Source: Litoditis marina
Taxonomy: Eukaryota > Nematoda > Chromadorea > Rhabditida > Rhabditidae
Reading direction: 5' to 3'
NCBI GenBank assembly: GCA_964036275.1
Contig: OZ038434.1
Span: 18,155,879-18,219,878 of the forward strand
DNA length: 64,000 nt
Shown here piece after piece: positions 11,451 through 22,819 of this stretch (position 1 is its first letter; each line of letters opens with the position of its first letter). Below the pieces are notes generated by a model. It saw only the letters and a program-made list of their open reading frames with translations. It searched no databases and was not told where the DNA came from. The translations under genes were made by a program, and so were the position numbers.

Positions 11451-12034
11451 TAGGGTTGTTAATCGAGTTGAAAATTTCGAGTTTTTCGAGTTTCGAGTTT
11501 TTCGAGTTTTCGAAAATTCGAGTTTTTCGAGTTTCGAGTTTTTCGAGTTTTCGAAAATTCGAGTTTTTCGAGTTTCGAGTTTTTCGAGTTTCCGATATTT
11601 CGAGTTTTTCGAGTTTCGAGTTTTTCGAGTTCTGAAAATTTTCGAGTTTTTCGAGTTTCGAGTTTTTCGAGTTCGGAAATTTTCGAGTTTTTCGAGTTTC
11701 GAGTTGAACTCAGAACTCGAAATTTCGAGTTTTTCGAGTTATTTCGTTGAAAATTTCGAGTTTTTCGAGTTTCAATTTCAAAAAATTCGAGTTTTTCGAG
11801 TTTCGAGTTTTTCGAGTTTCAGAAAATTCGAGTTTTTCGAGTTTCGAGTTTTTCGAGTTTCAGAAAATTCGAGTTTTTCGAGTTTCGAGTTTTTCGAGTT
11901 TTCGAATTTTCGAGTTTTTCGAGTTTCGAGTTTTTCGAGTTCTGAAATTTTCGAGTTTTTCGAGTTTCTCGAAACTCGAAATTTCGAGTTTATTTCGAGT
12001 TTTTCGAGTTCGAGTTTATTTTTTAACAACCCTA
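11451..12034. mobile_element. Non-autonomous hAT-like MITE, 584 bp
   Basis: The ends are perfect 12-bp terminal inverted repeats: TAGGGTTGTTAA at 11451-11462 and its reverse complement at 12023-12034. They are flanked by an 8-bp duplication (TTCACGAC). TAGGG-type ends with 8-bp duplications fit the hAT superfamily. The interior has no transposase. It is almost entirely an array of CGAGTTTTT and CGAGTTTC units separated by short spacers such as CAGAAAATT and GAAATTTT. The open frames across it encode only Phe/Glu/Ser- or Lys/Leu/Asn-rich repeats and are not genes. It must have been mobilised in trans by a transposase elsewhere. Confidence 0.88.
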
Positions 12035-12042
12035 TTCACGAC
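12035..12042 (+). repeat. Right target-site duplication of the MITE
   Basis: Exact second copy of TTCACGAC directly after the right inverted repeat. The polyprotein frame resumes immediately after it. Confidence 0.92.
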
Positions 12043-14120
12043 CCAACCCAAAGAAAATAAGTAGCATTGCAGATATTCCAGCACCAACGGATGCTAAAGG
12101 TGTAAAATCATTTCTCGGAGCAGCCTCTTATTTTAGGAGATTCATACCAAGGTTTGCGTTGATAGCCCAACCACTGAACAAGTTGTTGCTTAAAGAAGCT
12201 AAATTTTGTTGGGAAAGAGATCAAGAGAACGCTTTTCAAGAACTTAAAGAAAAACTATGCACAGCTCCAATTTTAGCATCGCCTAGAATAGGACAACCAT
12301 ACGAAATTCATACAGATGCGTCCTTGTTAGGAATAGGAGCATGCCTTTTGCAAGAAAATCCCGAAACAGGAAAAGTTCATCCTATAGCTTACTGTAGCCG
12401 GCCTTTAACAAAATATGAAAAGAACTATCCTATTATAGAACTGGAAGCTTTAGGAATAGCATACGGATTGAAATATTTTTATCCCTATGTTGCACAGGCA
12501 AAAGTAACAGTAGTGACGGACCATGCACCTTTGAAAGCTTTACTACATAGAACAGATTTAACTGGACGATTGGCAAAATTCCAATGCGCAATTATGTCTT
12601 TTGATATAACCATTAAGTATAGGGAAGGCCGCCACAACACTTTGTGTGATTTTCTGAGTAGATATCCTACTGTAGCCTCGATTACAGCTGTCACTGATTG
12701 GCCACAACTACCAAAACTAGAAGATATTCGTAGGGAACAATACAAATCGGACTACAAAGATATTATAGACTATCTCACTAAAGAAAATAGCGAGTGTGAA
12801 AAAAAAACTGTACCAGAATTTTATAAACATTACTGTCTTCATGATGGAGTAATTTATTTAAAGATTCATGGTAAGAGAAAAATGATTATTACAAGCACAG
12901 AACAACAAAAACAAATCATCAACTATTTTCATTCTAACCCTCTAGAAGGTGCTCATTTAGGAATTTTAAAAACTGCCAGGACAGTCAAAAACAATTATCA
13001 TTGGCCAAATATCAAGGAAACTGTAACTAAAGTACTTAAAACTTGCCATACATGTCAAATGATCAAAAAGACATGGAACCATACGTTCGCAGAACCATTA
13101 GGAACTTTTCCTACTCCAAAATATCCTTTTGAACGAGTTCACACAGACATAATTGGACCATTTCAAATGTGTATAAATGGAAACAAGTTCATTTCTATAA
13201 CTGTCTGTTCGTTTACAAAATATGTCATATGCACACCATTACCAGATCAAAAAACCGAAACAGTTACAAAAGCATTGTTGAATGACGTGTTTTGCAAACA
13301 CGGAGTAGTTAAACAATTGGTAAGTGACAGAGGCACCAACTACTGCAGTGAACTGTTCCAAGAAATCTGCAACATCGTGGGAGTTCAACACACACCAACA
13401 ACAGCCTATAATCATAAAGCCAATGGACAAGCGGAACGGATTGTAAAGGTAATAACTGATTCTTTGACAGCATTTGTACACAGCACTAAGGAAGAGTGGT
13501 CGAATTTCGTTCAATTGGTCGTTTTTGCATACAATACCAGTGTTCAAACCACAACGAATACGATACCATTTTTCTTAGCACATGGTCGAGAACCACAAAC
13601 TTTTGCTCATATCATTCATAATATTCCACACCAATCGTTTTATGATGTAAATTTCAAAACTAATTTGTTAGAAGCACTTCAAAAAGCAAAAGAAGCTGCG
13701 AAAGAAATGATTGACGCCAGTACTGTCCTACAAAAAACAATATACGGCAAGGAAAACAAAGTAAGTTTCAAGAACCTAGAGATAGGTCAACAGGTAATGT
13801 TACGAATTGAAGCTAATTTGCCTAAATTAAGTCAAAAATGGTTAGGCCCATTCATAGTTACAAAAATTGTGAGACCTAATGTGAGTATTCAGTTAGTGTC
13901 GAATCCAAAAAAGGAACGAGTAGTTCACATAAACCGACTGAAAAAGTACTTCCCAGAAATTGAACAACAAACATCTGACCAAGCTATAATGTTATCAGGA
14001 GATCATAATTTAGAAGAAAGTGAAAGTAGTGGCGAAGAAAACGAGCCAAGCTTGCCAATATTGACTAAAACATCATTACCAGTCAAGAAACCAGGTAGGA
14101 AGAGAAGGCCCAGCCTGTAA
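12043..14120 (+). CDS. pol polyprotein, 3' part: RT thumb, RNase H, integrase
   Basis: This is the continuation of the interrupted polyprotein in the same register. It opens with the end of the RT (SFLGAASYFRRFIP, the usual Ty3/gypsy segment after the thumb). RNase H follows with TDAS (Asp codon 12315), ELEAL and TDH. The integrase has a zinc-binding HHCC region (HSNPLEGAH, then CHTC with Cys codons at 13044 and 13053). Its catalytic D,D(35)E core uses Asp at 13146, Asp at 13326 and Glu at 13434, spaced x59 and x35. A C-terminal GPY/F module follows (GPF at 13845-13853), then a short acidic and basic tail. No chromodomain is seen. The stop is TAA at 14118-14120. No start codon of its own is expected. 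An ATG at 12159 could in principle initiate a separate RNase H-integrase protein, but I regard this as part of the broken polyprotein. Confidence 0.88.
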
Positions 14121-15130
14121 AACCAAAGGTCAATAAGAAAAAAGGTAAAGTTTGAATTATTATTTTTTTCTCTCCGTGTTCCATATAACGATCATCAAAT
14201 AAGAATCAAATAAGCTTTACATTTTCAAACCTGTAATCTTTAAACATTGCCCATTGCATTATGATGATAATTGTTAAGTAACATGTATAACTGATCTTTA
14301 AACATTATGATTGTTTATATAATATTTATATTCATGTTCTATCCTATTATTTCACATATATCGACATAGACATATTGAGCAAATCAAATCCCGATATGTT
14401 TAACTCATTTCAATTTCTGTTCCGAGACAATAATATAATTGTTGAAACTATTTTCTCACAGTAAGTCCGATTTGACCGTAATCCCAACATTCTACAGCAA
14501 CAAAACGAGCCAAGGTTTTATTTATGTCTTCCTTTGCCTCAGATAGAGAGACTTCGAGTCGCTATCGTACAGGTTCAAAGAAGGGTGGTTTTTGTTCTAA
14601 AAACTCGATTCTCGCTCGAGGACGAGCTTACTGTAGGAATGGGGATGTCATATCCGATTGAGTCACTTACACTTCATACAATCAATACTTATGTAAGTTC
14701 CTCAAGTTAACTGGATCCATCATAATCCGACTAGGGGAGATATATTGCCTACCCCTCTGATCAACATAGTCCCCGCGCCCGATATCCAATACATAGTAGA
14801 GGGACCATCGCAGCTCAGACGAGAGAGAAGAAACGCAGACAAATAGCCGAGAGAGAAGATACGCAGACCACTAGCGATAGCCGGAGGCGGAACCGAGAGT
14901 CGACCCACCTGCACGGACCATGGACGGCCGTCTTTATATTTCCTCTATCTAACATCTATCTAATGTAGTTATCTATCTAATGTAGTTTCCTAGTCTTAGT
15001 TAGTGTAGTTTCTCTCCTCATCGTTCACATGTTAATAATGTTATATAATGTCTCATGTAATGAATATCTAATCTCAACTGGTGTTTCTAGAGTAACTCTC
15101 TCTAATCAAGTTCCTGTAGCAGGTGAGTTC
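14121..15130. other. Non-coding stretch after the retroelement, possible 3' LTR remnant
   Basis: No gene recognised. It may contain the retroelement 3' untranslated region and a 3' LTR, but no matching 5' copy was found before 5816. A short local duplication of ATCTATCTAATGTAGTT occurs around 14953-14985. A small minus-strand frame (14720-14914) has no recognisable features. Satellite A starts at about 15131. Confidence 0.4.
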
Positions 15131-18100
15131 AGGGTCTTGATAAGGACAAAAAGTGGACAGATTGTCCAGTTTGTTTCCTGAAGACAAAAAGTAAACAGGT
15201 TGTCCAATTTTTGTCCCGAGGAAAGTTTTTCAATATCCTTGAGGACAAAAAGTGGACAGATTGTCCAGTTTGTTTCCTGAAGACAAAAAGTAAACAGGTT
15301 GTCCAATTTTTGTCCCGAGGAAATGTTTTCAACATCCTTGAGGACAAAAGGTGGACAGATTGTCCAGTTGGTTTCCTGAAGACAAAAATTAAACAAGTTG
15401 TCCAATTTTTGTCCCGAGGAAATGTTTTCAACATCCTTGAGGACAAAAAGTGGACAGATTGTCCAGTTTGTTTCCTGAAGACAAAAAGTAAACAGGTTGT
15501 CCACTTTTTGTCCCGAAGAAATGTTTTCAACATCCTTGGGGACAGAAAGTGGACAGATTGTCCAGTTGGTTTCCTGAAGACAAAAATTAAACAAGTTGTC
15601 CAATTTTTGTCCCGAGGAAATGTTTTCAACATCCTTGGGGACAGAAAGTGGACAGATTGTCCAGTTGGTTTCCTGAAGACAAAAATTAAACAAGTTGTCC
15701 AATTTTTGTCCCGAGGAAATGTTTTCAACATCCTTGAGGACAAAAGGTGGACAGATTGTCCAGTTTGTTTCCTGAAGACAAAAATTAAACAAGTTGTCCA
15801 ATTTTTGTCCCGAGGAAATGTTTTCAACCTCCTTGAGGACAAAAAGTGGACAGATTGTCCAGTTTGTTTCCTGAAGACAAAAAGTAAACAGGTTGTCCAA
15901 TTTTTGTCCCGAGGAAATGTTTTCAACATCCTTGAGGACAAAAGGTGGACAGATTGTCCAGTTGGTTTCCTGAAGACAAAAAGTAAACAGGTTGTCCAAT
16001 TTTTGTCCCGAAGAAATGTTTTCAACATCCTTGGGGACAGAAAGTGGACAGATTGTCCAATTTTTGTCCCAAGGTAATGTTTTCAACATCCTTGAGGACA
16101 AAAGGTGGACAGATTGTCCAGTTGGTTTCCTGAAGACAAAAGTGAACAGGTCGTCCAATTTTTGTCCCGAGGAAATGTTTTCAACATCCTTGAGGACAAA
16201 AAGTGAACAGATTGTCCAATTTTTGTCCCGAGGTAATGTTTTCAACATCCTTGAGGACAAAAGGTGGACAGATTGTCCAGTCCAGTTGGTTTCCTGAAGA
16301 CAAAAAGTAAACAGGTTGTCCAATTTTTGTCCCGAGGAAAGTTTTTCAATATCCTTGAGGACAAAAAGTGGACAGATTGTCCAGTTTGTTTCCTGTAGAC
16401 AAAAAGTTGACAGGTTGTCCAATTTTTGTCCTGAGGAATCTTTTTTGAGATCTTTGAGGACAAAAGGTGGACAGATTGTCCAGTTTGTTTCCTAAAGACA
16501 AAAAGTAAACAGGTTGTCCAATTTTGTCCCGAGGGAATGTTTTCAACATCCTTGAGGACAAAAAGTGGACAGATTGTCCAGTTTGTTTCCTGAAGACAAA
16601 AGTAAACAGGTTGTCCAATTTTTGTCCCGAGGAAATGTTTTCAACATCCTTGAGGACAAAAGGTGGACAGATTGTCCAGTTGGTTTCCTGGAGACAAAAA
16701 TTAAACAAGTTGTCCAATTTTTGTCCCGAGGAAATGTTTTCAACATCCTTGAGGACAAAAAGTGGACAGATTGTCCAGTTTGTTTCCTGAAGACAAAAAG
16801 TAAACAGGTTGTCCACTTTTTGTCCCGAGGTAATGTTTTCAACATCCTTGAGGACAAAAAGTGGACAGATTGTCCAGTTTGTTTCCTGAAGACAAAAAGT
16901 AAACAGGTTGTCCAATTTTTGTCCCGAGGAAATGTTTTCAACATCCTTGAGGACAAAAAGTGGACAGATTGTCCAGTTTTTGTCCCGAGGTAATGTTTTC
17001 AACATCCTTGAGGACAAAAGGTGGACAGATTGTCCAGTCCAGTTGGTTTCCTAAAGACAAAAAGTAAACAGGTTGTCCAATTTTTGTCCCGAGGAAATGT
17101 TTTCAACATCCTTGAGGACAAAAGGTGGACAGATTATCCAGTTGGTTTCCTGAAGACAAAAATTAAACAAGTTGTCCAATTTTTGTCCCGAGGTAATGTT
17201 TTCAACATCCTTGAGGACAAAAGGTGGGCAGATTGTCCAATTCTTGTCCCGAGGTAATGTTTTCAACATCCTTGAGGACAAAAGGTGGGCAGATTGTCCA
17301 GTCCAGTTGGTTTCCTGAAGACAATAATTAAACAAGTTGTCCAATTTTTGTCCCGAGGAAATGTTTTCAACATCCTTGAGGACAAAAAGTGGACAGATTG
17401 TCCAGTTTGTTTCCTGAAGACAAAAAGTAAACAGGTTGTTCAATTTTTGTCCCGAGGAAAGTTTTTCAATATCCTTGAGGACAAAAAGTGGACAGATTGT
17501 CCAGTTTGTTTCCTGAAGACAAAGAGTTAACAGGTTGTCCAATTTTTGTCCTGAGGAATCTTTTTCGAGATCCTTGAGGACAAAAGGTGGACAGATTGTC
17601 CAGTTTGTTTCCTGAAGACAAAAAGTAAACAGGTTGTCTAATTTTTGTCCCGAGGAAAGTTTTTCAATATCCTTGAGGACAAAAAGTGGACAGATTGTCC
17701 AGTTTGTTTCCTGAAGACAAATAGTTAACAGGTTGTCCAATTTTTGTCCTGAGGAAATGTTTTCAACATCCTTGAGGACAAAAAGTGAACAGATTGTCCA
17801 ATTTTTGTCCCGAGGTAATGTTTTCAACATCCTTGAGGACAAAAGGTGGACAGATTGTCCAGTCCAGTTGGTTTCCTAAAGACAAAAAGTAAACAGGTTG
17901 TCCAATTTTTGTCCCGAAGAAATGTTTTCAACATCCTTGAGGACAAAAGGTGGACAGATTATCCAGTTGGTTTCCTGAAGACAAAAATTAAACAAGTTGT
18001 CCAATTTTTGTCCCGAGGAAATGTTTTCAACATCCTTGAGGACAAAAAGTGGACAGATTGTCCAGTTTGTTTCCTGAAGACAAAAAGTAAACAGGTTGTT

Positions 18101-21100
18101 CAATTTTTGTCCCGAGGAAAGTTTTTCAATATCCTTGAGGACAAAAAGTGGACAGATTGTCCAGTTTGTTTCCTGAAGACAAAGAGTTAACAGGTTGTCC
18201 AATTTTTGTCCTGAGGAATCTTTCTCGAGATCCTCGAGGACAAAAGGTGGACAGATTGTCCAGTTTGTTTCCTGAAGACAAAAAGTAAACAGGTTGTCCA
18301 ATTTTTGTCCCGAGGAAAGTTTTTCAATATCCTTGAGGACAAAAAGTGGACAGATTGTCCAGTTTGTTTCCTGAAGACAAAAAGTAAACAGGTTGTCCAC
18401 TTTTTGTCCCGAGGTAATGTTTTCAACATCCTTGAGGACAAAAAGTGGACAGATTGTCTAGTTTGTTTCCTGAAGACAAAAAGTAAACAGGTTGTCCAAT
18501 TTTTGTCCCGAGGAAAGTTTTTCAATATCCTTGAGGACAAAAAGTGGACAGATTGTCCAGTTTGTTTCCTGAAGACGAAGAGTTAACAGGTTGTCCAATT
18601 TTTGTCCTGAGGAATCTTTTTCGAGATCCTTGAGGACAAAAGGTGGACAGATTGTCCAGTTTGTTTCCTGAAGACAAAAATTAAACAGGTTGTCCAATTT
18701 TTGTCCCGAGGAAAGTTTTTCAATATCCTTGAGGACAAAAAGTGGACAGATTTTCCAGTTTGTTTCCTAAAGACAAAAAGTTAACATGTTGTCCAATTTT
18801 TGTCCCGAGGAAATGTTTTCAACATCCTTGAGGACAAAAAGTGGACAGATTGTCCAGTTTGTTTCCTGAAGACAAAAAGTAAACAGGTTGTCCAATTTTT
18901 GTCCCGAGGTAATGTTTTCAACATCCTTGAGGACAAAAGGTGGACAGATTGTCCAGTTGGTTTCCTGAAGACAAAAAGTAAACAGGTTGTCCAATTTTTG
19001 TCCGGAAGAAATGTTTTCAACATCCTTGGGGACAGAAAGTGGACAGATTGTCCACTTTTTGTCCCGAGGTAATGTTTTCAACATCCTTGAGGACAAAAAG
19101 TGGACAGATTGTCTAGTTTGTTTCCTGAAGACAAAAAGTAAACAGGTTGTCCAATTTTTGTCCCGAGGAAAGTTTTTCAATATCCTTGAGGACAAAAAGT
19201 GGACAGATTGTCCAGTTTGTTTCCTGAAGACAAAGAGTTAACAGGTTGTCCAATTTTTGTCCTGAGGAATCTTTTTCGAGATCCTTGAGGACAAAAGGTG
19301 GACAGATTGTCCAGTTTGTTTCCTGAAGACAAAAATTAAACAGGTTGTCCAATTTTTGTCCCGAGGAAAGTTTTTCAATATCCTTGAGGACAAAAAGTGG
19401 ACAGATTTTCCAGTTTGTTTCCTAAAGACAAAAAGTTAACATGTTGTCCAATTTTTGTCCCGAGGAAATGTTTTCAACATCCTTGAGGACAAAAAGTGGA
19501 CAGATTGTCCAGTTTGTTTCCTGAAGACAAAAAGTAAACAGGTTGTCCAATTTTTGTCCCGAGGTAATGTTTTCAACATCCTTGAGGACAAAAGGTGGAC
19601 AGATTGTCCAGTTGGTTTCCTGAAGACAAAAAGTAAACAGGTTGTCCAATTTTTGTCCGGAAGAAATGTTTTCAACATCCTTGGGGACAGAAAGTGGACA
19701 GATTGTCCAATTTTTGTCCCAAGGTAATGTTTTCAACATCCTTGAGGACAAAAGCTGGACAGATTGTCCAGTTGGTTTCCTGAAGACAAAAAGTGAACAG
19801 GTCGTCCAATTTTTGTCCCGAGGAAATGTTTTCAACATCCTTGAGGACAAAAGGTGGACAGATTGTCCAGTTGGTTTCCTGAAGACAAAAAGTAAACAGG
19901 TTGTCCAATTTTTGTCCCGAAGAAATGTTTTCAACATCCTTGGGGACAGAAAGTGGACAGATTGTCCAATTTTTGTCCCAAGGTAATGTTTTCAACATCC
20001 TTGAGGACAAAAGGTGGACAGATTGTCCAGTTGGTTTCCTGAAGACAAAAAGTGAACAGGTCGTCCAATTTTTGTCCCGAGGAAATGTTTTCAACATCCT
20101 TGAGGACAAAAAGTGAACAGATTGTCCAATTTTTGTCCCGAGGTAATGTTTTCAACATCCTTGAGGACAAAAGGTGGACAGATTGTCCAGTCCAGTTGGT
20201 TTCCTGAAGACAAAAAGTAAACAGGTTGTCCAATTTTTGTCCCGAGGAAAGTTTTTCAATATCCTTGAGGACAAAAAGTGGACAGATTGTCCAGTTTGTT
20301 TCCTGAAGACAAAAAGTAAACAGGTTGTCCAATTTTTGTCCCGAGGTAATGTTTTCAACATCCTTGAGGACAAAAGGTGGACAGATTGTCCAGTTGGTTT
20401 CCTGAAGACAAAAAGTAAACAGGTTGTCCAATTTTTGTCCCGAAGAAATGTTTTCAACATCCTTGGGGACAGAAAGTGGACAGATTGTCCAATTTTTGTC
20501 CCAAGGTAATGTTTTCAACATCCTTGAGGACAAAAGGTGGACAGATTGTCCAGTTGGTTTCCTGAAGACAAAAAGTAAACAGGTTGTCCAGTTTTTGTCC
20601 CGAAGAAATGTTTTCAACATCCTTGGGGACAGAAAGTGGACAGATTGTCCAATTTTTGTCCTAAGGTAATGTTTTCAACATCCTTGAGGACAAAAGGTGG
20701 ACAGAAAATTTTTGTCCCGAGGTAATGTTTTCAACATCCTTGAGGACAAAAGGTGGACAGATTGTCCAGTCCAGTTGGTTTCCTGAAGACAAAAAGTGAA
20801 CAGGTCGTCCAATTTTTGTCCCGAGGAAATGTTTTCAACATCCTTGAGGACAAAAAGTGAACAGAAAATTTTTGTCCCAAGGTAATGTTTTCAACATCCT
20901 TGAGGACAAAAGGTGGACAGATTGTCCAGTTGGTTTCCTGAAGACAAAAAGTGAACAGATTGTCCAATTTTTGTCCCGAGGTAATGTTTTCAACATCCTT
21001 GAGGACAAAAGGTGGACAGATTGTCCAGTCCAGTTGGTTTCCTGAAGACAAAAAGTAAACAGGTGGTCCAATTTTTGTCCCGAGGAAAGTTTTTCAATAT

Positions 21101-22819
21101 CCTTGAGGACAAAAAGTGGACAGATTGTCCAGTTTGTTTCCTGAAGACAAAAAGTAAACAGGTTGTCCAATTTTTGTCCCGAGGTAATGTTTTCAACATC
21201 CTTGAGGACAAAAGGTGGACAGATTGTCCAGTTGGTTTCCTGAAGACAAAAAGTAAACAGGTTGTCCAATTTTTGTCCCGAAGAAATGTTTTCAACATCC
21301 TTGGGGACAGAAAGTGGACAGATTGTCCAATTTTTGTCCCAAGGTAATGTTTTCAACATCCTTGAGGACAAAAGGTGGACAGATTGTCCAGTTGGTTTCC
21401 TGAAGACAAAAAGTAAACAGGTTGTCCAATTTTTGTCCCGAAGAAATGTTTTCAACATCCTTGGGGACAGAAAGTGGACAGATTGTCCAATTTTTGTCCT
21501 AAGGTAATGTTTTCAACATCCTTGAGGACAAAAGGTGGACAGAAAATTTTTGTCCCGAGGTAATGTTTTCAACATCCTTGAGGACAAAAGGTGGACAGAT
21601 TGTCCAGTCCAGTTGGTTTCCTGAAGACAAAAAGTGAACAGGTCGTCCAATTTTTGTCCCGAGGAAATGTTTTCAACATCCTTGAGGACAAAAAGTGAAC
21701 AGAAAATTTTTGTCCCAAGGTAATGTTTTCAACATCCTTGAGGACAAAAGGTGGACAGATTGTCCAGTTGGTTTCCTGAAGACAAAAAGTGAACAGATTG
21801 TCCAATTTTTGTCCCGAGGTAATGTTTTCAACATCCTTGAGGACAAAAGGTGGACAGATTGTCCAGTCCAGTTGGTTTCCTGAAGACAAAAAGTAAACAG
21901 GTGGTCCAATTTTTGTCCCGAGGAAAGTTTTTCAATATCCTTGAGGACAAAAAGTGGACAGATTGTCCAGTTTGTTTCCTGAAGACAAAAAGTAAACAGG
22001 TTGTCCAATTTTTGTCCCGAGGTAATGTTTTCAACATCCTTGAGGACAAAAGGTGGACAGATTGTCCAGTTGGTTTCCTGAAGACAAAAAGTAAACAGGT
22101 TGTCCAATTTTTGTCCCGAAGAAATGTTTTCAACATCCTTGGGGACAGAAAGTGGACAGATTGTCCAATTTTTGTCCCAAGGTAATGTTTTCAACATCCT
22201 TGAGGACAAAAGGTGGACAGATTGTCCAGTTGGTTTCCTGAAGACAAAAAGTAAACAGGTTGTCCAATTTTTGTCCCGAAGAAATGTTTTCAACATCCTT
22301 GGGGACAGAAAGTGGACAGATTGTCCAATTTTTGTCCTAAGGTAATGTTTTCAACATCCTTGAGGACAAAAGGTGGACAGAAAATTTTTGTCCCGAGGTA
22401 ATGTTTTCAACATCCTTGAGGACAAAAGGTGGACAGATTGTCCAGTCCAGTTGGTTTCCTGAAGACAAAAAGTGAACAGGTCGTCCAATTTTTGTCCCGA
22501 GGAAATGTTTTCAACATCCTTGAGGACAAAAAGTGAACAGAAAATTTTTGTCCCGAGGTAATGTTTTCAACATCCTTGAGGACAAAAGGTGGACAGATTG
22601 TCCAGTCCAGTTGGTTTCCTGAAGACAAAAAGTAAACAGGTTGTCCAATTCTTGTCCCGAGGAAAGTTTTTCAATATCCTTGAGGACAAAACGTGGACAG
22701 ATTGTCCAGTTTGTTTCCTGAAGACAAAAAGTAAACAGGTTGTCCAATTTTTGTCCCGAGGTAATGTTTTCAACATCCTTGAGGACAAAAGGTGGACAGA
22801 TTGTCCAGTTGGTTTCCTG
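15131..22819 (+). repeat. Satellite A array, plus orientation (99-bp monomer, 61-bp short form)
   Basis: Tandem array of a 99-bp monomer recognisable by GAGGACAAAAAGTGGACAG, GTTTCCTGAAGACAAAAAG and CAGGTTGTCCAATTTTTGTC. Some units lack a 38-bp internal segment and are 61 bp long. At least three end variants occur: GAGGAAATGTTTTCAACATC, GAGGAAAGTTTTTCAATATC and a rarer TGAGGAATCTTTTTCGAGAT form. Higher-order repeats are visible: about 655 bp near 18440-19740 and about 838 bp for nearly three copies at 20150-22620. The repeat leaves several frames open on both strands; I do not call these genes. Confidence 0.95.

Larger units (their letters stand above)
5573..14120 (+). mobile_element. Ty3/gypsy-type retroelement with envelope-like gene, order gag-env-pol
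   Basis: A retrovirus-like element with all functions in one frame: gag, envelope-like glycoprotein, aspartic protease, reverse transcriptase, RNase H and integrase. Protease-RT-RNase H-integrase is the Ty3/gypsy order and separates it from Copia. A MITE (11451-12034) interrupts the RT region. Frame arithmetic shows that the two halves are in register once the 584-bp MITE and one 8-bp target duplication are discounted: 7713 bases, 2571 codons including stop, with no other stop seen. LTRs were not found by comparing 4434-5815 with 14121-15130, so the outer limits given are only those of the promoter-like motif and stop codon. Either the LTRs are diverged or lost, or this is a non-LTR-flanked relic. 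A primer-binding site was also not recognised. Confidence 0.8.

Noticed and set aside
11704..12064. Phe/Glu/Ser-rich and Lys/Leu-rich open frames
   Set aside because: They are translations of the CGAGTTTTT repeats inside the MITE.
15106..16422. Long minus-strand frame of 438 codons, and about 200 similar frames across the satellite
   Set aside because: They are periodic translations of the 99-bp repeat, overlap each other on both strands, and start and stop with monomer variants. No domain or single favoured frame is seen.
15131..22819. CRISPR-like array of repeats
   Set aside because: Repeats are contiguous 99-bp satellite monomers without unique spacers, in a eukaryotic context.
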